DNA from: Opitutia bacterium
Lineage (GTDB): Bacteria > Verrucomicrobiota > Verrucomicrobiae > Opitutales > UBA953
Direction of reading: 5' to 3'
Assembly (NCBI GenBank): GCA_947488485.1
Contig: CANKZO010000141.1
Coordinates: forward strand, 1 to 6,076
DNA: 6,076 nucleotides
Below are positions 1-6,076 of the stretch, piece after piece (the first letter of the stretch is position 1; each line of letters opens with the position of its first letter). The notes beneath the pieces are model-generated. The model had not been told where the DNA came from. It did no database searches and saw only the letters and a list, made by a program, of their open reading frames with translations. The position numbers and the translations under genes were made by a program.

Positions 1-88
1 CTCACGATGTTTTAGAAATAATCCAATCAACAACTTTACAAGACCATTCGGTTGTGAGCAGGCCGACGCGTGACAAACATGAAGGACC
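1..88 (+). promoter_or_regulatory. AT-rich leader upstream of the three-gene unit
   Basis: This is the only non-coding stretch ahead of the first gene. Positions 1-60 hold 22 G/C bases out of 60, well below the GC-rich coding sequence that follows, which is typical of a promoter-bearing intergenic region. An AT-rich run lies at about 10-22. No convincing pair of -35 and -10 boxes at normal spacing could be found: TTTACA at 35-40 has only GC-rich sequence where a -10 box should be. No inverted repeat suggesting an operator was seen. If the three genes are co-transcribed, their promoter is here or further upstream outside the window. Confidence 0.3.
82..86 (+). promoter_or_regulatory. Weak, closely spaced Shine-Dalgarno-like site of gene 1
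   Basis: AAGGA lies only two bases before the ATG at 89, which is closer than the usual five to nine bases. It is the only purine-rich match near the start. An in-frame TGA at 80-82 prevents extension upstream, so the ATG at 89 is the first possible ATG of this frame. The site may contribute to initiation but is not a strong one. Confidence 0.25.
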
Positions 89-1114
89 ATGGCGACCTTA
101 CCCTGCCGGATCAAAGCCACCCTCACCCTCCTGCTCGGACTGCTGTCGCTGTCCCCGCTCATGGCCGACGCCCAGCAAGCCGTGCCCGCCACCGTCCGTG
201 ACCGTCTCTGGCTATTCGCCGTCCCGGCCGACGGGCCGCGCCTTTTTTACGAGGGCGCGGGCTACCGGGGCGGCTCGCGGATCACACCGGCCGAGGGCGC
301 TTTCTGGCTCGGCGTGCCGAACCTGATGTTCATCACGCAGCCGTGGAACCAACCCCCGGCTATGTCGCGGGAGAAGGCCTGGAAAACGGTGACCACCAAG
401 GAGCAGTACGCCATTTCCTTCGAGCCTCTGAAACGCGTCCAGTGGGCTGCCGTCGGATCAGGAGGGCTCGGCGGCTTGGGGGAGGTTCCGGATATCGTCA
501 CCTTGGCGAAGAGTTACCCCAACCTCACCGGCATCTACCTCGACGACTTCGTCACCAGACCCTACACCAAACGTGCCGACGGGACGACGGTCGGCACGCC
601 GGCGATGACCGAGACGCAGTTGAAATCCATGCGCGACCAGCTCGGGAAGGTAGGTCGCCCGATGGAGGTCTGGACGACCATCTACACCCAGGAATTCGAC
701 CGGAAGCACCCTGACTTCAAGGACTGCGTGCCGCCGCTGGCGGACCAGATGAAGCATTTTGACGTGGTCGTGCTCTGGACGGCGAAGAGCGCCGACCTGC
801 GCGACCTGGAGAAGAACCTGGCTTTGCTGGAATCCCTCAAGCCGAAGACCTGCCGCATCGCGCTGGGTATCTATCTCTGGGGGTACTGGGACAAGGATCC
901 TGCAAAGGCCGATGACAAGGCCTACGTGATGGGGCAACCCGTGCCGCTGGACCTCATGGAACACCAGTGCAGCCTCGGCCTGAAGTGGCTCAAAGAAGGC
1001 CGTGTCTCCGACCTAGTCATCCTCGGCCTCGCCGGGATCGATCAAGGCGTCCCCAGCGCCCCGTGGATGCGCGATTGGATCAAGAAGCACGGAGAAGAAG
1101 GGCTGAACCGATAA
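89..1114 (+). CDS. Secreted barrel-like protein of unknown function, candidate glycan-active enzyme
   Basis: A 341-residue protein with a signal peptide: basic n-region with R7 and K9, hydrophobic core at about 10-25, and an ADA cleavage motif at 26-28 before QQ. The mature part shows eight regularly spaced hydrophobic strands, fitting a compact (beta/alpha)8 barrel: about 39-46 (RLWLFAVP), 72-81, 117-126 (VQWAAVGSGG), 149-155 (IYLDDF), 192-202 (MEVWTTIYTQE), 226-232 (VVVLWTA), 258-267 (GIYLWGYW) and 307-315. Acidic residues at strand ends are D152 and D153, with E193 and E202 around the fifth strand; several tryptophans (119, 195, 230, and those in 260-268) could line a sugar site. The segment RITPAEGAFWLGVPN at 64-78 resembles, from memory, uncharacterised secreted proteins of Planctomycetota and Verrucomicrobiota. 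I know no assigned reaction for them. The start at 89 is supported by an upstream in-frame stop and by the signal peptide. It is the first gene of the unit, 15 bases before the next. Secretion and fold are well supported; hydrolase activity is inference. Confidence 0.85.
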   Translation: MATLPCRIKATLTLLLGLLSLSPLMADAQQAVPATVRDRLWLFAVPADGPRLFYEGAGYRGGSRITPAEGAFWLGVPNLMFITQPWNQPPAMSREKAWKTVTTKEQYAISFEPLKRVQWAAVGSGGLGGLGEVPDIVTLAKSYPNLTGIYLDDFVTRPYTKRADGTTVGTPAMTETQLKSMRDQLGKVGRPMEVWTTIYTQEFDRKHPDFKDCVPPLADQMKHFDVVVLWTAKSADLRDLEKNLALLESLKPKTCRIALGIYLWGYWDKDPAKADDKAYVMGQPVPLDLMEHQCSLGLKWLKEGRVSDLVILGLAGIDQGVPSAPWMRDWIKKHGEEGLNR

Positions 1115-1129
1115 CCAATATTCACCATC

Positions 1130-4102
1130 ATGAAACACCTTCTCATTCTTCTATCATCCCTGCTCGCATCTCTCCACGCGCTCCATGCTGCGGATGCAGA
1201 GCCGTTGACAGGCAAGCGCGCCGCCTCGAACGAAGTCGACAAACCCGCCCACGGCATGCGCGGTGCCAATCTGGTCGAGAACCCGGGTTTCGAATCAGGC
1301 GACATCGTGCCGGAAGACTGGTTCATAGATGCTGGCGCTGACGCTTTGAGATTCGAGTCGGAAGGGGGCAAAGCCGGGCTGCGCTGCATCAAGGTCACGG
1401 AGACGAAGAAATTCCTGATGCAGCAGGAAATCCCCGTGCTTTCCGGAGGCACCTACAAGGTATCCGCCCAGTTCAAGACCAAGGATTTCTCGAGCAAGCG
1501 CGTCTACGTGACGCTCGTCCCTTACGGTTGGCCGACACAGTTCGGCATCGCGCTGAATGAGTTCAAAGGGACGTCGGATTGGCAGCTCGTGGAGAAAACC
1601 ATCAAGGTTGACTGGAAACCGGAAGAGAAGAGATACACCCTCGCTATCTTCGTCGAAAACGGCGCAGGGGAGCTCTGGCTGGATCAAGTCAAAGTCGAAG
1701 AGGTGCTGCAAGGGGTCACGGTCCGTCCGGGATCCGTCGTCTGCGACCTCACGAACGGAGCCCCGCGCGGGCTTGCGACCGTCAGGGTGAGCAATGCGAG
1801 CGACGAGCCTAAGCGCGTCGAGCTCGCCGGCTTGCGGTCGGTTCCGCCCATCGTCGAATTACCTCCAGGCTCCGAGGCGACCGTCGAGGTGGGCCTCCCG
1901 CTGAAGCCGATCTGGCGGAATCGCACCGACATGTATGTGCGTGACGATGCGTCGGACGCCGGCAAGTTCACGGCGAAGACCAGCGATGGAGAAATAATCG
2001 ACGTCCAGTCAGTCACCCGTGCCTGGTCAAACCTATGCATCGAGCCGTTACAGGTCGCGGTTCAGGACCCTTGGCAGGCCGGCATGCCTTCCGGCCGCTC
2101 CGAGCGCGTGAAAGCCGAAGTCAGATTCGTGCTGCCGAGCGAGCTGCTGCGCGCCAGCACGATGGAGGCACGACTGGTCTCACGCGAGACCGGGAAGGAA
2201 GCGCTGCGGCACGAGGTGCGCGGCCCGACCGCCGCCACGAAGTTCGAACTCGACGTGCGCCATCTCCCGTGGGGCGCTTATGACCTGCACGTCAGCCTGC
2301 TCGACGCAGGAGGACGGGCCACGATCAGCACCAAGCGCCTGGCGACCGTCTTGCCTGGTGACAAGCAGCAAGTCCGGGTGCTCAACAACCTGGCCAGCGA
2401 GCTCATGGATGCCCGCAGCCGAGGGCTGCTCGGCCAGAGCCGCATCGAGTTCATGAATCCACGCGATGGCTGGGTCTGGTTCAGGGCCGCCGGAGCTTGC
2501 GCGTTGAAGATGAACGACGCCTCCCTGCTCACGTCCGAGATCGACAAGCCTGCCTCCGAAGCCATGCGTCTCTTGCCGGCGGGCAAACATGTCCTAGAGG
2601 TGAGCGGGCAACCATCCGAACTAATCGTACGGGCGATCCCCGCGCTGGTTTACAACATCTATTGGCCTAACGCCCCAGGCGGTCAAAGAATCGAGCCCTT
2701 CGGCCCCCACACTTGGGAACGCCTGAGCAAGCATATGCTGCCTAACGTCAACACGATCGAAAGCGTCGTGGTGGACACGCCTGAGCACAAGGAATGGCTG
2801 GCGCAAGGTAAGCATTGGATGCCCCATGTCCAAGCCCCTGGCCTGATCGACAAGCAGGCATGGACCGTCGATAAGATGCGGGAGGTATGGCTCCACCCCG
2901 GCAAGCCCACCGGCTGGCCCGCGCGACCGACCTTCACCCTGGATAAGTTCACCGGCATCAGCGTGGATGAGTATGCGGGAAGCGGCCCATCCGCCGAGAT
3001 CGTGCGCATGACCACGGCGTCGATTGCCGACCTGGCGGACCACCCGGCCTATGCGGGTAAGTCATGGGTGCCCTGGTTCGCCAGTACGCGCGGGGCGAAC
3101 GCGGAAGACCGCCCCTTCCTCAAGACGGTCCTAGGTAACGGGTGGCCGTTCAAGGAAGAAGTGTACCTCGGAGAAATGCCCACCGAGCCAGAGAACCTCA
3201 TCGCCATCCGTAATGCTTTCGCCAAGGTCGCGAGCAAGTACGAGGCAGCCAGTCCCGGCTCGGTGCGACGCATGATCTTCGTCCTCTCGTACTCGGGCCT
3301 GGGAACCATGAGCGCAAACCGTTGCCCGCAGGCGGACTTCCGCGTGCACCTCGACATGCAGATGCAGGCGCTCGCCACGAATCCGGAATACTTCGGGCTC
3401 TGGGGCGCGGAGGCCTACCGCTCGCACAACGTGGACGAGGAGATCCTGCATTGCATGGGCATGCTGCTACGCCACTATTGCATCGAAGGAAAGACGGGGC
3501 GGATGCTGAGCGATCCCTACGAGCTGAAGCATATCGTGAACGGGGACTTCACCGATGGCACGCAGGGCTGGGACGCCCGGCCGGCCGAACCAGGCTCCGT
3601 CACCACGGCCACCTTCGCCGGCTACGGCACCATCGAAGGGCGCTATCCGAGAAAGGTCGGCATCGGCGACACTTTCGCCGTGCTGACGCGCAGCGCCAAG
3701 GCCCCGAATGAAGTCAGCCAGCAGTTGCGAGGCCTCACCCCCGGCCGGCTCTATTCCCTCAAGGTATTCACCGGTGATCACGCGGACCTCCAGGCCGGCA
3801 AGACACGCAAGGACCAGCATGGACTGTCGATCACGCTGGACGGCGCCGAAGTCCAGCCCGGCGGTTTCAGCCATCCGTTCATCAGTCACGACTTCCCCGC
3901 CGCACTGGCCGCGTATGCGAAAGTCGCAGGCAAGCCGCCGTTCTGGATGACCTACCACTGGCTGCGCTTCCGCGCCACGAGCCCGGCGGCGACGCTGACC
4001 CTCAGCGACTGGACCAAGACCGGCGAACCCGGAGGCCCGGCGGGCCAGCAGACCATGGTCAACTTCGTCGAGATACAGCCCGTCCTGGAGACGGCGAAGT
4101 GA
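1130..4102 (+). CDS. Large secreted multi-domain protein: CBM-like, beta-sandwich, barrel and CBM-like modules
   Basis: A 990-residue protein. Residues 1-20 are a signal peptide (K2, H3, leucine-rich core, cleavage at LHA/AD). Residues 47-192 look like a CBM4/9-type jelly roll, opening with NLVENPGFESG and closing with LWLDQVKVEEV. Residues about 195-290 and 295-409 read as two Ig-like beta-sandwiches. Residues about 438-504 form a short beta domain with FMNPRDGWVWFRA at 441-453, a motif I recall from secreted planctomycete and verrucomicrobial proteins. Residues 505-800 give eight barrel-like strands: YNIYWP, 541-548, 562-568, GISVDEYAG (D613, E614), 645-652, EEVYLGE (E682), 715-721 and YFGLWGAEAY (E761). 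Acids at strand ends are candidate catalytic residues. Residues 804-990 form a second jelly-roll-like module beginning NGDF and ending NFVEIQP. This fits a cell-surface or extracellular glycoside hydrolase acting on a polymer, but no known family is recognised. There is no clear Shine-Dalgarno site. The start is set by the signal peptide, 15 bases after gene 1 ends. Confidence 0.88.
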   Translation: MKHLLILLSSLLASLHALHAADAEPLTGKRAASNEVDKPAHGMRGANLVENPGFESGDIVPEDWFIDAGADALRFESEGGKAGLRCIKVTETKKFLMQQEIPVLSGGTYKVSAQFKTKDFSSKRVYVTLVPYGWPTQFGIALNEFKGTSDWQLVEKTIKVDWKPEEKRYTLAIFVENGAGELWLDQVKVEEVLQGVTVRPGSVVCDLTNGAPRGLATVRVSNASDEPKRVELAGLRSVPPIVELPPGSEATVEVGLPLKPIWRNRTDMYVRDDASDAGKFTAKTSDGEIIDVQSVTRAWSNLCIEPLQVAVQDPWQAGMPSGRSERVKAEVRFVLPSELLRASTMEARLVSRETGKEALRHEVRGPTAATKFELDVRHLPWGAYDLHVSLLDAGGRATISTKRLATVLPGDKQQVRVLNNLASELMDARSRGLLGQSRIEFMNPRDGWVWFRAAGACALKMNDASLLTSEIDKPASEAMRLLPAGKHVLEVSGQPSELIVRAIPALVYNIYWPNAPGGQRIEPFGPHTWERLSKHMLPNVNTIESVVVDTPEHKEWLAQGKHWMPHVQAPGLIDKQAWTVDKMREVWLHPGKPTGWPARPTFTLDKFTGISVDEYAGSGPSAEIVRMTTASIADLADHPAYAGKSWVPWFASTRGANAEDRPFLKTVLGNGWPFKEEVYLGEMPTEPENLIAIRNAFAKVASKYEAASPGSVRRMIFVLSYSGLGTMSANRCPQADFRVHLDMQMQALATNPEYFGLWGAEAYRSHNVDEEILHCMGMLLRHYCIEGKTGRMLSDPYELKHIVNGDFTDGTQGWDARPAEPGSVTTATFAGYGTIEGRYPRKVGIGDTFAVLTRSAKAPNEVSQQLRGLTPGRLYSLKVFTGDHADLQAGKTRKDQHGLSITLDGAEVQPGGFSHPFISHDFPAALAAYAKVAGKPPFWMTYHWLRFRATSPAATLTLSDWTKTGEPGGPAGQQTMVNFVEIQPVLETAK

Positions 4103-4132
4103 GCCTCGCTCATTTTGGCAATGAACCAGATT

Positions 4133-6076
4133 ATGAAACAAACCCTCCCCCTTCTCTCCGCCCTGCTGCTTTCCACCCCGGCCCGCGCTGACCTCGTCGC
4201 GCATTTCCACTTCGACGGCGACCTGAAGGACGCCACCGGCCGACACGATGGCCGCCCGGTCGACCCCAATCTCGCGCCTGCGTTTGCGCCGGGACGCTTC
4301 GGCAACGCGCTCGTCATCGAAAAGGTCAACGCGGGCATCGAGCTGGCGAATCCTTCGACGATCGAGTTCAGCCGCGACTTCACCCTCGCGACATGGGTCA
4401 ATGTCGGGAACTACTACGCAGAGATGCCGGTGCTCTTCAAAGGCCGCGCCGACCTGACCGCCGCGCCGGACAAGTTCTTCGGTGTCTTCGGTATCGAGGG
4501 AATGCAGGTGCATGGCGAAGGCCAGGGCGAGTGGATCACGAACTTCCGCGCCTCGAACGGGATCGTCCCGAATGATGGCGGATGGCATCACATCGCGGTG
4601 ACCTATCGCGCGGCGGAGGCTCCGCATTTCACGCTCTATGTGGACGGTCAGGGCAAGACTCCGGCGGACAAAGGCACCTTCCGGGGCGGCGATTTCACGC
4701 TGAAGCCCGATGCGCCGGACAGCGTGCTGCGAGTCGGCTGCCGTGCCGATGGCGACACTTGGCGCTACGTGCGGTCACACCTGCGCGGGCTGCTCGATGA
4801 GCTCCAAATCTACGACGAGGCGCTGAAGGCGGAGGACATCCGCTTTCTGCATGACCATCCTGGCCGCACGATGAAGCAACGCGAGGCCATCACCATCGCG
4901 CCACGGTTCCAGTTGGATCCAGGTCATCTCTGGCGTCCGCCCTTTGGCGTAGAGCGTGTAGGCCTGACGCCGGTGGTCGTGCAGTTCGCCAGCAACACGC
5001 ACCCGACCCCGGAGCATTGGCTCGCGGCGTATCGCGAAGGCAAGGAAGTGGAGAGGAAAGCGCTCGATGTCTCCGGCAAATCACCCTTCACGGCACGCGT
5101 CACCTTCACCACTTCACCCGCGCCGGAGGAACTGTTGTTACTGGCGAAAAACAAGGACGGTAAGACGGTCGAGCAGGCCCGCTGGAAGGTCGAGCGTCCG
5201 GCCTTCGAGGCGGACGCGGAGGCCGTCGCCGACCCCGTGGTCAACCCGGTCGATCTCGGCGCGATCCTGCCGCCGGCGGACTGGCTCGTGCTGGGGCCGG
5301 AGCAGCAGGCTCGCGTCACGGTCGCGGCCTTCTCCGCGAAGGAAACGATCTCCGGCGCGGAAGTGCTCGCCTGGTTTGCATCCGACACTGCCAAAACCAC
5401 GAAAGCCGCCATCGAGCTGCCAAAGGGAGTCCGCACCGAACTGCGCCTCACCCTGCCCTCTCCCGCCACCGCCGGCGATCACGACACGCTGCACGTGGCG
5501 CTCCGGGATGCGAAGGGTCGCGAGCTTTGGCGCAAGACCATCCGCACGATGCTCATGCGTGGTTCGCCGAAATTGCCCGCGTTCGGAGCCATCGAGACCA
5601 AACTGCGCTACGACTACCCGCTGCCCTCCTATTCCGGCCCCGACAAAGTCACCGAGATTCCGTATGACCAGGCCTGGGCGCCGGAGCGGAAGGATGTCGT
5701 CATCGCCTTGCCGAACGGCTCGCGCTTTGTCCTCTGGCGCGGCGCGGCCTACACGCCCTTCTGGGCCGGGAAACACAACACCGCCCTGAACTTCGAGTTC
5801 GCCGAGGCTCCCCGCCGTCCGGACGGGCTGGACTGCATCGACGCCGCTTCCGACAAGGAACTGCGCCGCAGCCGCGTCGAGATCCTCGAATCCACCGCCG
5901 CCCGCGTCCACGTCCGCTGGACCGCGCAGCCGTGCGACCTGAACTACAAGGTCTGGGGCGAGACCGCGACGGAGGATTTCTTTTTCTACCCAGATGGCTT
6001 CGGTTCTCGCACGGTCACCTTGCAGACCGAACCCAAGGCCGAATATGAGATCGAGGAGCTGCTCATCCTCACCCCG
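4133..6076 (+). CDS. Secreted LamG-domain protein with C-terminal beta-rich domain, cut by window end
   Basis: The frame stays open from the start to the last base, giving 648 residues with no stop, so the C-terminus is missing. Residues 1-19 are a signal peptide (MKQT n-region, leucine-rich core, ARA cleavage motif). Residues about 20-240 are a LamG/concanavalin A-like jelly roll: HFHFDGDLKD near the start, GGWHHIAVTY at 149-158, then LYVDG, and GLLDELQIYDEAL at 219-231, all hallmarks of this fold, which often binds glycans. A beta-rich linker follows at about 250-500. Residues 532-548 (FVLWRGAAYTPFWAGKH) and 601-628 (ending FFFYPDGFGSR) resemble, from memory, conserved blocks in uncharacterised secreted planctomycete and verrucomicrobial proteins. 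I cannot assign a reaction. An in-frame ATG at 4121 would add MNQI and cannot be excluded; 4133 is preferred because it gives a classic lysine-led signal peptide. Neither start has a good Shine-Dalgarno site. It follows gene 2 after 30 bases and is probably co-transcribed. Confidence 0.87.
   Translation, partial: MKQTLPLLSALLLSTPARADLVAHFHFDGDLKDATGRHDGRPVDPNLAPAFAPGRFGNALVIEKVNAGIELANPSTIEFSRDFTLATWVNVGNYYAEMPVLFKGRADLTAAPDKFFGVFGIEGMQVHGEGQGEWITNFRASNGIVPNDGGWHHIAVTYRAAEAPHFTLYVDGQGKTPADKGTFRGGDFTLKPDAPDSVLRVGCRADGDTWRYVRSHLRGLLDELQIYDEALKAEDIRFLHDHPGRTMKQREAITIAPRFQLDPGHLWRPPFGVERVGLTPVVVQFASNTHPTPEHWLAAYREGKEVERKALDVSGKSPFTARVTFTTSPAPEELLLLAKNKDGKTVEQARWKVERPAFEADAEAVADPVVNPVDLGAILPPADWLVLGPEQQARVTVAAFSAKETISGAEVLAWFASDTAKTTKAAIELPKGVRTELRLTLPSPATAGDHDTLHVALRDAKGRELWRKTIRTMLMRGSPKLPAFGAIETKLRYDYPLPSYSGPDKVTEIPYDQAWAPERKDVVIALPNGSRFVLWRGAAYTPFWAGKHNTALNFEFAEAPRRPDGLDCIDAASDKELRRSRVEILESTAARVHVRWTAQPCDLNYKVWGETATEDFFFYPDGFGSRTVTLQTEPKAEYEIEELLILTP

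Noticed and set aside
1..15. Possible tail of an upstream gene ending in TAG at 13-15
   Set aside because: Five codons are too few to support a coding call, and the surrounding AT-rich composition is non-coding in character.
35..40. TTTACA as a -35 promoter box
   Set aside because: No acceptable -10 box follows at 16-18 bases; the sequence there is GC-rich.
79..81. ATG ten bases upstream of the gene 1 start
   Set aside because: It is in a different frame from gene 1 and does not lead into the signal peptide.
54..326. Alternative + strand frame overlapping the start of gene 1
   Set aside because: It is Pro/Ser/Arg-rich with no domain features and is out of frame with gene 1, whose signal peptide and barrel strands are convincing.
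4103..4132. Possible terminator between genes 2 and 3
   Set aside because: No GC-rich inverted repeat followed by a T run is present in this short gap.
3467..4627. Open frame of 386 codons on the - strand, spanning the junction of genes 2 and 3
   Set aside because: It lies opposite two well-supported coding regions with signal peptides and recognisable domains. Its translation is rich in Arg, Gly and Ala with no domain pattern, as expected for the complement of GC-rich codons.
5138..5911. Open frame of 257 codons on the - strand within gene 3
   Set aside because: It is fully opposite gene 3 and has a low-complexity Gly/Arg/Val composition without motifs. It fits an antisense shadow of GC-rich coding sequence.

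Overview
The window is a high-GC stretch of bacterial DNA with three genes on the + strand, packed head to tail: 89-1114, 1130-4102 and 4133-6076, the last cut by the window edge. Gaps are only 15 and 30 bases, or 18 if the third gene starts at the alternative ATG at 4121, so they look like one transcription unit. No RNA gene, mobile element, CRISPR array, long repeat or terminator was seen. The first 60 bases are clearly AT-rich (22 G/C of 60) and are the only real non-coding stretch.

All three proteins begin with a Sec-type signal peptide without a lipobox, so all are predicted to leave the cytoplasm. Gene 1 (341 aa) is a small protein whose strand pattern fits a compact eight-stranded (beta/alpha) barrel, with no known function that I recognise. 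Gene 2 (990 aa) is modular: an N-terminal carbohydrate-binding-like jelly roll, two beta-sandwich segments, a short beta domain, a second barrel-like region with acidic residues at strand ends, and a C-terminal jelly-roll-like module. Gene 3 (at least 648 aa) starts with a LamG/concanavalin A-like domain, followed by beta-rich regions.

The protein styles (secreted multi-domain proteins with LamG and CBM-like modules, and no strong Shine-Dalgarno sites before genes 2 and 3) suggest a Verrucomicrobiota or Planctomycetota member. This is an inference from resemblance, not from a marker gene. The most reasonable reading is a locus for binding and cleaving an extracellular glycan, with genes 1 and 2 as candidate hydrolases or lyases and gene 3 as a binding or processing protein. 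No substrate can be named, and no transporter, regulator or sulfatase lies in the window to support it. The novel part is the pairing of two unassigned barrel proteins with a LamG protein in one unit.
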